In this document: positions 15,358 to 24,072 of the stretch, one piece after another
Position numbering within the stretch: position 1 is the stretch's first letter
Layout: each line of letters starts with the position of its first letter
Assembly: GCF_035830635.1 (NCBI RefSeq)
Contig: NZ_JAYMFI010000001.1
Span: forward strand, 310,001-374,000
Source: Adlercreutzia shanghongiae
GTDB taxonomy: Bacteria > Actinomycetota > Coriobacteriia > Coriobacteriales > Eggerthellaceae
DNA: 64,000 bases
Direction: 5' to 3'
Position numbers and translations under genes: made by a program
Notes under the pieces: model-generated
Told to the model about the DNA's origin: nothing
Databases searched by the model: none
What the model saw: only the letters and a program-made list of their open reading frames with translations

Positions 15358-18252
15358 TTAAGCCTCCTGTCCCTCTTCGGCGCCCGGCACCACGTAGGCG
15401 GGCGAACTTGCGGCGTCCACGCCGGCAGCCAAGAACGGGCCGCGCTCGAAGTCCTCTTCCAGAGGATCGCCGTCGTATTTCTCAATCTCGATGAGCAGGC
15501 TGTTGTAGCCGTCCACCTGGGGGAAGTAGTTCGACTGCATGCCGTCGGAGAGCATCTGCTCGCTCCCGCCGCGGTCGATGATATGGTCGGGGTCGGTCTC
15601 GTCGAACACCGAGTGCACGCCGTGGGGAATGCCAACCGTGCCCGGCATCATGCCCTGCATGGGCTGGGCGATGCGCAGCATGCTGCCGAAATCGTTGAAG
15701 CAGCGCACGGTGTCGCCGGCCTTAATGCCGCGCTCGGCCGCGTCCTCGGCGTTCATGAACACCGGGTTGCGGAAGGCCTCCTGGGTCCACACCATGTTGT
15801 CGTAGCAGGTATGGGCGCGACGCATGTAGTGCGGCGTGTAGGCCTGCAGCGGGTAGGCGCCCTTCTCCTTGGTCTCCCAGTTCGCGAAGGTCTCTTGGTA
15901 GCCACGGCGAGGCACGAAGTAGTTCGCGTAGGGCTTGATGGGCTCGTCGGCGAGGCCGATGCGGTTCACGTTGTCGGCCTTGAACTGGCAGTAGATCTCC
16001 AGCTTGCCGGAAACTGACGGGCGCGGCCAGGCGGTATCGGTCACGACGACGGACTCGCCGTCCTCGCCGATGCCCAGCTTGTCGTCGCGATAGCCCACGT
16101 AGTTGCGCTTATCGCCTTCGGAGCGCTGGACCACATAGCAGCCGTCGGCCATGAACTGGTCGAAGCCGACCTTGCCCTCCTGGGTGGGGTAGCTCGCATG
16201 GTACTTCTCGTTGTCGGCGTCGGTCCAGGTGATGACCGGCTCCCATTTCGTCGCGTCCTCGTTCAGCACGCGCATGCCGAGGAAGTAGCCGAGCCACTGG
16301 TCGTAGTTGCTCTTCGGGTAGGCGTCATCCGGATTGAACCCCATGCGCTCGATGATCTCGCGGAACACGCGCTTCTCCTCGCGCGCCTCGTAGAGCGGCT
16401 TGATGAGCGGACGCCAGGCAAGCAGGGCGTCCTTGCGCTGCTTCTGGCCGTTGCCGTCGCCGAAGGCGCTCGGCCAGGACAGCTCGCCCCAGGACTCGTC
16501 GTCGTTGCCCTCCCAGTGGGTGCACACCGGCAGGATGATGTCGGCGAACTGGGCCGTCAGCGAGAGCTTGATCTCGAAGGAGACCACCGTGTCGGCGGCG
16601 CGCATGACCTTGATGGCCGTGGGCAGATTGCCGCGGGTCTGCATGAAGTTCGAGTTCGTGGAGATGAGCAGGCGCGGGTTCACCGGCATCTCGCGGGCCT
16701 CGTGGTAGGTAGGCGTGTTGGAGCGCAGCTTCGTCGGATCGCCCACCACATCGCTAGAGCCCAAGTCGTAGGGGCCTTCCGAAGAAGACAGGTACTTCCC
16801 CTCGGCCAGCGAGCTCCACCAGGAGTTGCCCTCGATGTTGCGGTTGGGACCGGTGGCTGCAGGCGAGCCCACGAGGTTGTCCACACAGCCCCAGTCACCG
16901 CCAGCGTGCTGAATCATACGGTAGCCCGAGTCGCCCGCGTCCCACGTGTAGATGGCCGCCGCGCCGTGGCCGGACTTGCCGTAATGGCCGCCCAGAGCCG
17001 ACACGGTCATGAAGGCCTGGGAGAGGTTCTCGGCACCCAGGTAGCGGGACGCGGCGTAGCTGTGCAGGAAGATGACGGCGTTGTTCTTGCCGGCCATCTC
17101 GGCGTACCAGGTGATGTCCTCGACCGGCGTGCCGCAGATCTCCGTGGCCCACTCCGGGGTCTTCGGGGTGTTGTCGTAGGCGCCGAGCAGGTAGTCGCGG
17201 AAGTTCTCGTCGGTGGTGGCGTCGGCCGGCATGGTCTCGGGCGTGAAGCCCACGGTGCGCTCGTTCACGAAATCCCAGTCGATGATGTCGCCGCGCTCCT
17301 CATCGAGGCGCACCATCTCGTAGGCGACGGCCAAAAGGAAGGCGGTATCGGTACCGGGGCGCACGCGAATCCAGCGGGCGTCCATGGCGGCGGCGGTGGC
17401 GTTGTAGTCGGGGCCGACGAACACGAAGTCCACGCCGGATTTCTGGGCGTTCTTCAGCCAGTACATGGAGGAGTGCTGGGCCCAGGCGGGGTTGCAGCCG
17501 TAGAGCACAATGGTGTCGGCGTTGGGCAGGTCGTACTTGTCGGGGGCCATCATGATATCGGGATGGTCGCCCCAGGAGTACAGGCCCAAAGCCTCCGTTT
17601 GGAAGGCCCAGCAGCCGAAGGACTCGCACTCGGTGTTGTACACCGCGCCGCCAATGACCGGGAACATGGCGGAGCCGGGAGCCCAGCGCCAGGCGTTGCA
17701 GATGACGGCATCCTGGCCGTACTCGGCGTAGACGCGCTTGAGCTCATCGGTCACGTAGGTGAGCGCCTCGTCCCAGCTGATGCGCTCCCACTCGTCACGC
17801 CCGCGCAGCTCGCCGTGGGCGGCATCCCCGCCGCCGGGCTGCCACATCTTGCGCTTCATGGGGTACTTGATGCGATCGGCGTTGTACACCTGCTGGCGCA
17901 GGGAATGCCCGCGCAGGCAGGAACGCTGCTGGGGGCAGTCGAAGCTGTCGGCGTGGGAGTCGTCGGTCTTCTGGCGAACGACCACGCCATCCACCACGTA
18001 GCCCATGTTCAGGCACATCTGGTTGCAGTTCTGGTGGCAGTGGATGGGCATCCACTCGCCTTTGCCCTCGATGATGGCGGCATCGCTGGCCACCTGGTGG
18101 GTCGCCGCGCCGGCGCCCTCGCCCGTGGCGGCCATGTCCGTGCCGGCCTGGGGCGCGCAGCCCGCAGCTCCCACGGCGGCCGTGGCTGCCATGGCGGCAG
18201 CACTCGCCTTCAAGAAATCGCGACGCTTCAAGCTCTTGTCCAACAGAGACAT
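15358..18252 (-). CDS. Tat-exported molybdopterin oxidoreductase, catalytic subunit (operon B)
   Basis: A 964-residue DMSO-reductase-family enzyme. The Tat signal is KRRDFLKAS (residues 9-17), ending in GCAP. Cys72, Cys76, Cys80 and Cys112 form the 4Fe-4S site. Later markers are IKYPMKRKMWQPGGG, WERISWDEALTYV, IRVRPGTDTAFLLAVAYEM and FADIILPVCTHWEG. ATG 18252 is chosen because AGGAGG lies nine bases upstream. It resembles the truncated enzyme at 1-584 more than operon A at the N-terminus. Its LysR gene is divergent at 18384. Physiological acceptor unknown. Confidence 0.95.
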   Translation of the reverse strand: MSLLDKSLKRRDFLKASAAAMAATAAVGAAGCAPQAGTDMAATGEGAGAATHQVASDAAIIEGKGEWMPIHCHQNCNQMCLNMGYVVDGVVVRQKTDDSHADSFDCPQQRSCLRGHSLRQQVYNADRIKYPMKRKMWQPGGGDAAHGELRGRDEWERISWDEALTYVTDELKRVYAEYGQDAVICNAWRWAPGSAMFPVIGGAVYNTECESFGCWAFQTEALGLYSWGDHPDIMMAPDKYDLPNADTIVLYGCNPAWAQHSSMYWLKNAQKSGVDFVFVGPDYNATAAAMDARWIRVRPGTDTAFLLAVAYEMVRLDEERGDIIDWDFVNERTVGFTPETMPADATTDENFRDYLLGAYDNTPKTPEWATEICGTPVEDITWYAEMAGKNNAVIFLHSYAASRYLGAENLSQAFMTVSALGGHYGKSGHGAAAIYTWDAGDSGYRMIQHAGGDWGCVDNLVGSPAATGPNRNIEGNSWWSSLAEGKYLSSSEGPYDLGSSDVVGDPTKLRSNTPTYHEAREMPVNPRLLISTNSNFMQTRGNLPTAIKVMRAADTVVSFEIKLSLTAQFADIILPVCTHWEGNDDESWGELSWPSAFGDGNGQKQRKDALLAWRPLIKPLYEAREEKRVFREIIERMGFNPDDAYPKSNYDQWLGYFLGMRVLNEDATKWEPVITWTDADNEKYHASYPTQEGKVGFDQFMADGCYVVQRSEGDKRNYVGYRDDKLGIGEDGESVVVTDTAWPRPSVSGKLEIYCQFKADNVNRIGLADEPIKPYANYFVPRRGYQETFANWETKEKGAYPLQAYTPHYMRRAHTCYDNMVWTQEAFRNPVFMNAEDAAERGIKAGDTVRCFNDFGSMLRIAQPMQGMMPGTVGIPHGVHSVFDETDPDHIIDRGGSEQMLSDGMQSNYFPQVDGYNSLLIEIEKYDGDPLEEDFERGPFLAAGVDAASSPAYVVPGAEEGQEA

Positions 18253-18383
18253 GAACATCACCCTCCTCTTTCTCTTGTCTTCTCCTGACAGCCCGAATCA
18301 TACGGAGGATGCGCGTTCCATAGGTAATGCTTATAATGTAATCTTGCAAATGCCTGGAAGGCATGGGGAAATCGGGGGGATCC

Positions 18384-19274
18384 ATGGAACTGAGAACGCT
18401 GCGCTATTTCACCACCGTAGTTCGGGAGGGCTCTATCACCGCGGCGGCAAAATCGCTGCACGTCACCCAGCCCACGCTCTCGCGCCAGCTGGCCGCCTTG
18501 GAAGACGAGCTGGGGCATGCTCTCTACCAACGCAATCGCAAGGGCATCGAGCTGACCGAGCAGGGCGTTATCCTGCGCCGCTACGCCGAGTCCATCCTTG
18601 CCCTGGCCGACAAGGCCGAGGAGGAAATCGCGCTCCCCACCCACTCCATCGCCGGCAAGGTGCACATCGCCGCCGGCGAGACCCAGGCCATGGAGCTTAT
18701 CGCCGAGGCCATGAAGCGCACGAGCGCCGCCTACCCGGGCATCACTTTCGAAATCTACAGCGGCACCTCCGCCGACCTCATGGATAACTTCGTCCGCGGC
18801 TTCTACGACTTCTTTTTGGAATGCGAGATGCGCAGCCACGTGGACATGCACACCATGCACCTGCCCCACAAAGACACCTGGGGCCTGCTCGTGCGGCGAG
18901 ACAATCCCCTGGCTTCGCTTGAGGCGGTCTCTCCCGAGGATCTGATTGGACAGCCGCTTATCAGCTCGCGCCAAGGCGTGAAGGTGGGCGTGCTAGGCCA
19001 ATGGTTCGGTGAGCTGGCCGATGAGATGGACGTGCGCGCGGTCTACAACCTGCCGCTGAATGCGAAGTTCCTCGTGCGGGCGGGCCTGGGAAGCGCGTTT
19101 ACCTACCGCGGCCTTTTCGAAGCCAACAAAATAAGCGACCTCGCCTTCGTGCCGCTGTCCCCTACCCTGGAATCCACCCAGGGAATCGTCTGGCGCAAAA
19201 CGCTGCCCACTCGCCAAGCCCAAGCATTCCTGGACACCCTAAAAGAGGTCTGTGAGGAAATAGGAGGCGATTAA
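18384..19274 (+). CDS. LysR-family regulator of operon B
   Basis: A 296-residue LTTR starting at ATG 18384 after GGGGGGA. The winged helix includes SITAAAKSLHVTQPTLSRQL (residues about 18-37). The effector domain is of CynR type (GKVHIAAGETQAMELIAEAM, DTWGLLVRRDNPLA). It is divergent from operon B with a 131-base spacer, so it is the probable regulator of that operon. It is followed by the repeat pair and ATPase 2. Confidence 0.93.
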   Translation: MELRTLRYFTTVVREGSITAAAKSLHVTQPTLSRQLAALEDELGHALYQRNRKGIELTEQGVILRRYAESILALADKAEEEIALPTHSIAGKVHIAAGETQAMELIAEAMKRTSAAYPGITFEIYSGTSADLMDNFVRGFYDFFLECEMRSHVDMHTMHLPHKDTWGLLVRRDNPLASLEAVSPEDLIGQPLISSRQGVKVGVLGQWFGELADEMDVRAVYNLPLNAKFLVRAGLGSAFTYRGLFEANKISDLAFVPLSPTLESTQGIVWRKTLPTRQAQAFLDTLKEVCEEIGGD

Positions 19275-19321
19275 GCAAAGTCTTTCCTGCCCTTAAACCC
19301 GGCACCAAGGACCAAAGGACA

Positions 19322-19359
19322 AATTCGGATTTTGGTAAAATCTAATTCGGATTTTGGTA
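19322..19359. repeat. Direct repeat pair upstream of ATPase 2
   Basis: AATTCGGATTTTGGTA occurs twice without a mismatch, at 19322-19337 and 19344-19359, with a 22-base period (about two helical turns). It ends 23 bases before the ATPase ATG, overlapping the expected core promoter. Confidence 0.85.
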
Positions 19360-19382
19360 GTACTACAAAAAGGGAGGTTGCC

Positions 19383-20687
19383 ATGGGCCAGTCATCGGTT
19401 AAACCGCAGGGCTATCTTCCGCGCCTTGTTGATGAGCAGATCGAACGCTACCTGCGCATCTTCGGTGCTGTCGAAATAGAAGGCACGAAATGGTGCGGAA
19501 AAACATGGACAGCCAGGCAGCATGGCGCTTCCATCAGCTATGTCGATGAAGAGCTGGCACTCGCCCAAGACGATCCCTCTCTTATGCTCCTGGGAGAGAA
19601 ACCCCACGTCATTGACGAATGGCAGCGCGTTCCTTCTATCTGGAATCTCGTTCGTCACCGTGTCGACGAAGCACGTTCAGCGCGTGGAGGGTGGATTCTC
19701 ACGAGCTCGTCAACTCCTCCCGGTCGGGATGATGCGACCAATGAAGCGGAGAAGCGCCACAGCGGAGCCGGGAGAATCGGACGCATCAAAATGTCTCCCA
19801 TGACCCTATCCGAGTCTGGCGAATCAAGCAAAGCTGCCTCACTCGCCCAACTCTTCGAAATGCCGCTCTCTACCGAGATTGTTGATAGCGACACCGAGCA
19901 ACTCGTTGAAATTGCCTGCAGAGGAGGCTGGCCCGAGGCGGTTGACCTTGCTCCGATGGACGCTCAAGTAGTTGCCCGCGAGTACCTTTCTGCAATTTGC
20001 CACGAGAGCGCGCCCAGCCATGGCCTCGACCCCTACGTCACCGAACGCGTCATCGCTTCCCTAGCTCGCAATTTGGGACAAGCCGCCACGTATGGCACCA
20101 TCAAAGAGGATGCCTTGGGAGCAACCGGGTCCAATCTTACCGATCGACAAATTGGCGATTACCTTAGCTTCCTCAATCGAATTTACCTCACCATGGAAGT
20201 GCCCGGCTGGGAACCGCCCTCACGTTCAAAAAAACGTCTTCAGGTCAAACCCAAGCGCTACCTGGCCGACCCTTCTTTGGCAATAGCCGCGCTGGGCATG
20301 TCTCCACAAGCGCTTATGGAAGATTGGCAAACCTTCGGGCTTGTGTTCGAAAACCTCTGCATGCGCGACCTCACCGTATATGCACGAGCTCACGAACTCG
20401 CACGCCCTGTTCCCGTCCGATACTATCGCGACGACTCTGGGCTCGAAGCTGACGCAATCGTGGAGCTGGCAGATGGGCGCTGGGCCGCCTTCGAGATAAA
20501 AACGAGCGAAAGCAAAGTCGACGCTGCCGTTGAAAACCTCAAGCGACTTCGAAAAAAGCTTTGTGAGAACCCGCGCTCCCAGACGAAGCTTCCATCATTC
20601 ATGGCCGTTATCGTCGGCATTGGAAAATACGCTCGCGTTGTCGAGGAGGGCATCTACGTTATTCCCATACGCTCACTCACAGCCTAA
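19383..20687 (+). CDS. AAA ATPase with DUF4143 domain (ATPase 2)
   Basis: A 434-residue protein of the AAA_14/DUF4143 family. Walker A is GTKWCGKT (34-41); Walker B is PHVIDEWQ (DEW at 78-80). The C-terminal nuclease-like segment has SGLEADAIVELADGRWAAFE followed by IKTSES. ATG 19383 is behind AAGGGAGG. It belongs to a different subgroup from ATPase 1 (the R-W-x-GKT type). Its role is unknown. Perfect tandem direct repeats overlap its promoter, as for the other two intact ATPases in the window. Confidence 0.92.
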   Translation: MGQSSVKPQGYLPRLVDEQIERYLRIFGAVEIEGTKWCGKTWTARQHGASISYVDEELALAQDDPSLMLLGEKPHVIDEWQRVPSIWNLVRHRVDEARSARGGWILTSSSTPPGRDDATNEAEKRHSGAGRIGRIKMSPMTLSESGESSKAASLAQLFEMPLSTEIVDSDTEQLVEIACRGGWPEAVDLAPMDAQVVAREYLSAICHESAPSHGLDPYVTERVIASLARNLGQAATYGTIKEDALGATGSNLTDRQIGDYLSFLNRIYLTMEVPGWEPPSRSKKRLQVKPKRYLADPSLAIAALGMSPQALMEDWQTFGLVFENLCMRDLTVYARAHELARPVPVRYYRDDSGLEADAIVELADGRWAAFEIKTSESKVDAAVENLKRLRKKLCENPRSQTKLPSFMAVIVGIGKYARVVEEGIYVIPIRSLTA

Positions 20688-21052
20688 AGGGCCGTGCCCG
20701 TAGCTCGACATCATCCGAGCAAACGCTACCAGCACGTACCCCGCCCTCCCCAAACCGTGCAAAAGTGCGGTTATCTTCTTGCAATCCATGCAGAACTGCC
20801 CCGAAGTCCATCTTCGGCGGAAGATAGCCATACAAAAGTGCGTTTAACTGCGTTCGTGCTCGAGGCAAGCGCGCTGCGGGATTAAACCGAAGAGGGGCCC
20901 AGTGCTTAACCGCATCCCAGTTCACGTGTCCAGAAAGGGAGGCGGCTCATTGACTGGGCCCCTTGTTCAGCGCGCGGAAGGCCGACAATTGAGGAGTTTT
21001 ACAAGCGCGGGAGAACGTTAATGCCCCTCAGCGGAAAGCCCGTTGGCGCGCT
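20688..21052. other. 365-base gap with orphan repeats and a long-loop hairpin
   Basis: No convincing gene. CAAAAGTGCGGTTA (20760-20773) and CAAAAGTGCGTTTA (20833-20846) form a direct repeat with a 73-base period; between them TATCTTC and GAAGATA are inverted, around a CCGAAG/CTTCGG hairpin. Further on, AGGGGCCCAGT (20893-20903) pairs with ACTGGGCCCCT (20953-20963) across a 49-base loop. The repeats look like those before the ATPase genes, but no ATPase starts nearby. The distal hairpin may end the flavoprotein transcript that stops at 21053. Confidence 0.6.
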
Positions 21053-22567
21053 CTACGCCACCACGCGCGACGCCACCACTTCGCCGACGTTCTTGCCGAA
21101 CACCTCGATGTCGCACACGGCGTTGCCGCCGATGCGGTTGTTACCGTGGATGCCGCCCGTGACCTCGCCGGCCGCGTACAGGCCGGGGATGGGGTTGCCG
21201 TCGGCGTCGAGCGCCTCGTTGTTTACATTGATCTTGATGCCGCCCATCTCATGGTGAATGCCCGGCGCTACCTTGATGGCGTACATGGGACCGTCAGCGA
21301 ACACGATGCAGCCTTGGGTGCGCCCGAACTCGTCGGCCGCACCGCCGGCCACGGCATCGTAGGCCGCGATGGTGGCCTCAAGGGCGGCCGCATCTACCCC
21401 GATGGCCTCGGCCAGGCCGGCCACCGAGTCGGCCTCGGTCACGAGACCTTGCTTCTCCAGCTTCGTCACGGCCTTGTTCGCGTCGTAGACCTGCTGGTCG
21501 AACACGCACCACACATCGCCGTTCGGCTGGGCGAGCTCGGCAGCCGACACCTTGTCGCGGGTGGACATCTCGTCGAAGAAGCGCTTGCCCTCGCTGTTGA
21601 CGAGGATAGCGCCCGAGCCGCGAATGCCCTCGGCCACAAGTGAATGGGTCGTCTGCTCCACGGTCGGGTGAATCTGGATCTGGTCCATCTGCACGAGCTC
21701 GGCGCCCACCTTCTCGGCGAGCCGATAGCCGTCGCCGGTGGCACCGGGCTGGTTCGTGCTGACGAAGTCCTTCAGATCGGGGCGGTACTGGGCGATCATC
21801 TCGGGGTTGGAACCCAGGCCGCCCGCCGCAAGGATGACGGCCTTGGCGTTGTAGACGGTGGGGGTATTGTTGTCGTTGGCCACCACGCCCACTACGGCAC
21901 CGTCGTCGGTCACGAGCTCGGTGACCTCGCACAAGTTGCGAATGGGAATACCGCGCTCGGCAGCAGCTGCCACCAAGCCGGGCACGAGCGTCGCGCCCAC
22001 GGCCGAGCCGTCGGTGGGACGATGGCAGCGCTTGACGGACATGCCGCCGGTCTGGCCGATGTTGTCCAGCGTGATGCCCAGGCCGTCCAGCCAGTCAATG
22101 GCGCCGGCGGAATTCTCGCACATGAAAGTGACCAGCTCCTCGTCGCCGGCGTTGTGGCCGCCGTCCAACGTTTCCTGGATGAACAGGTCGGTGCTGTCCT
22201 CGATGCCCTGCTCCTTCTGGAACTTGGTCTCGGATGCGTTCATGCCGCTGGACGAGTAGTTGGTGTTGCCGCCGTTCACGCCCATCTTCTCCAGCACGAC
22301 GACGTTTTCAACGCCCGCATCGTGGGCCGCGATGGCCGCCGACAGGCCCGCGCCGCCGGCACCCACGATGACCACATCGTAGTCGTTGTTCTCCACCGGA
22401 TCTCGATCGGCGGGCGAGCTGATGTTTTGCGGCGCGCAGCCGGCCAGACCCAGTATGCCAAGGGCTCCGGCACTTGTCAGAAAACCGCGTCGCGTCAGAC
22501 GCGGCGCACCGGAGGCACCGTTAATAGCACTTCCCGCCACTGACGATGTTTTCGCATTCCCAGCCAT
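21053..22567 (-). CDS. Tat-exported fumarate-reductase-like flavoprotein
   Basis: A 504-residue FAD enzyme related to soluble fumarate reductases and urocanate reductases. Tat signal RRGFLTS (26-32), GCAP at 43-46, FAD Rossmann motif VIVGAGGAG (66-74). Active-site segments of true fumarate reductases are all visible: QIHPTVEQ, RFFDEMSTRDKVSAA, GIHHEMGGI and GNNRIGGNAVCDIEVFG. There is no haem domain and no FMN-binding domain, so an external electron donor is needed. No regulator gene adjoins it; the upstream neighbour is an aldo/keto reductase in the same direction, 181 bases away. Fumarate or a related unsaturated acid is the likely acceptor (inference). Confidence 0.9.
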   Translation of the reverse strand: MAGNAKTSSVAGSAINGASGAPRLTRRGFLTSAGALGILGLAGCAPQNISSPADRDPVENNDYDVVIVGAGGAGLSAAIAAHDAGVENVVVLEKMGVNGGNTNYSSSGMNASETKFQKEQGIEDSTDLFIQETLDGGHNAGDEELVTFMCENSAGAIDWLDGLGITLDNIGQTGGMSVKRCHRPTDGSAVGATLVPGLVAAAAERGIPIRNLCEVTELVTDDGAVVGVVANDNNTPTVYNAKAVILAAGGLGSNPEMIAQYRPDLKDFVSTNQPGATGDGYRLAEKVGAELVQMDQIQIHPTVEQTTHSLVAEGIRGSGAILVNSEGKRFFDEMSTRDKVSAAELAQPNGDVWCVFDQQVYDANKAVTKLEKQGLVTEADSVAGLAEAIGVDAAALEATIAAYDAVAGGAADEFGRTQGCIVFADGPMYAIKVAPGIHHEMGGIKINVNNEALDADGNPIPGLYAAGEVTGGIHGNNRIGGNAVCDIEVFGKNVGEVVASRVVA

Positions 22568-22748
22568 GGTAGTTCCTTTCTCGATTACGCCTTGTGCGCA
22601 TCAGAGCCTTCAAGGTCCTTTGATCTGGAACTACTTTAGTTGGGAAAACACCTGATAGATGAGTTGTTCACCAAGCGTTGAGACCGCGCGGGCAGACCGT
22701 CATGACCTCGATGGCAACGAAGCGAAACCGTCACCGCGCGGTCATCGT

Positions 22749-23894
22749 CTAGCAGCCGAAGAGCCGCTCGGTCGCCCCCATGCGCTCGACGATGGGCACG
22801 CCGAAGGGGCAGCGGGGCTCGCACTGGCCGCAGGCGATGCAGGCGGCGGCGGTGGCAGGCATGGCCTTGTAGTGGGCCGCCACCGATGCGGGCACCTCGT
22901 CGGCCATAACCGCCAGGTCGGCGAACTTGTTCGCGAGCGCGATGTTGATGCCCACGGCGCACGGCGCGCAGTGGCCGCAGTAGGTGCACTGGCCCATGTA
23001 GGCATGCTTGGGCGCGCCGGCCAGCACGCTGGCGTAGTCACGCTCGGAGGCCGAGGCGCCCTCGTAGCCCAGGGCCTCGTCCAGCTGCTCCACCGTTTCC
23101 ACGCCCACCATGACGCTGGCCACGGCCGGCCGCGTGAGCGCGTAGTGGATGCACTGCACGGGCGTGAGCGCCACGCCGAAGGGCGACGAGGCGGCCGACA
23201 GCAAACGGCCGCCCGCGTAGCCCTTCATCACCGTGATAGCGGTGCCGGCCGCCTCGGCCCGGGCGTACAGGCGGGCGCGCGCAGGCTCGATGCCGTCGCC
23301 GGACACATTCTCGTAGTCGCCGAACAGGTCGTCCAAATTCTCCGAGGCGGGCATCATGTCGAAGGCCGGGTTCAGCGAGAACATGATGACCTCGATCTCC
23401 GGCTCGTCCACCGCCAGCAGGGCCACCTCGGGATTGTGGGTGGAAAGCCCGATGTGGCCGATTTTGCCCGCAGCCTTAAGCTCGCGCATGTAGCCGATGA
23501 AGTCGCCGGCCATGATGGAGCGGAACTCGTCGCAGGAATCCACGTAATGGATCATGCCGATTTCCACATGGTCGGTGCGCAGGCGCGCGAGCAGGTCCTC
23601 GAAGGCGGGGGGCGCCTGGGACAGGTCGCGCGTGCGCACGTACTGGCCATCCTGCCAGGTGCTGCCCACGTGCCCCTGGATGATCCACTGCGCGCGCGTG
23701 GGCTCCAGCGCCTCGCCGAGAGCCGAGCGCACCGCCGGGTCGCTCATCCAGCAGTCCACGATGTTCACGCCCGCCGCCGCTCCGCGGGCGGCCATGGCGT
23801 TCACCTCGGCCTGCTCCATCTTGCCGATCCACTCGGCCCCGAACCCGATGACACTCGCCTTCAGGCCCGTGCGGCCCAACTCGCGATACTCCAC
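22749..23894 (-). CDS. Aldo/keto reductase with C-terminal ferredoxin domain
   Basis: A 381-residue protein. Residues about 1-280 are a TIM-barrel aldo/keto reductase domain (EYRELGRTGLKASVIGFGAE, GKIGHIGLSTHNPE). The end carries a two-cluster ferredoxin module (CTYCGHCAPC and CIACGQCEPRC). This fusion is common in anaerobes. GTG 23894 is chosen because AAGGAGAGGAG precedes it; ATG 23930 would place that site inside the gene. It may couple a 4Fe-4S donor to carbonyl or related reductions. An imperfectly spaced inverted repeat (GACCGCGCGG at 22682, its complement at 22734) lies just downstream. Confidence 0.88.
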   Translation of the reverse strand: MEYRELGRTGLKASVIGFGAEWIGKMEQAEVNAMAARGAAAGVNIVDCWMSDPAVRSALGEALEPTRAQWIIQGHVGSTWQDGQYVRTRDLSQAPPAFEDLLARLRTDHVEIGMIHYVDSCDEFRSIMAGDFIGYMRELKAAGKIGHIGLSTHNPEVALLAVDEPEIEVIMFSLNPAFDMMPASENLDDLFGDYENVSGDGIEPARARLYARAEAAGTAITVMKGYAGGRLLSAASSPFGVALTPVQCIHYALTRPAVASVMVGVETVEQLDEALGYEGASASERDYASVLAGAPKHAYMGQCTYCGHCAPCAVGINIALANKFADLAVMADEVPASVAAHYKAMPATAAACIACGQCEPRCPFGVPIVERMGATERLFGC

Positions 23895-24072
23895 AGACGC
23901 TCCTCTCCTTGGAATCCTGCCTGTGCCCATTAAACACTTAGAGCGAACTCCAAGTCAATGGAACGCCCCTTTCGGCGTACCTTTTGCGCATGCTTGGCCG
24001 ATGGCGGTTGAAGCGCACCACTCAGGGTGGTATTTTCGGAAGATGCGAAACGAGCAAGAAGGAACACCCCCT

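Noticed and set aside
16198..18288. A 696-codon open frame opposite the operon B molybdoenzyme
   Set aside because: It is antisense to a certain gene and has the same low-complexity composition with no ribosome site.
23554..24072. A long upstream extension of the amidotransferase gene
   Set aside because: It overlaps the divergent aldo/keto reductase gene, lacks family similarity, and the ribosome site at 24056 supports the short form.
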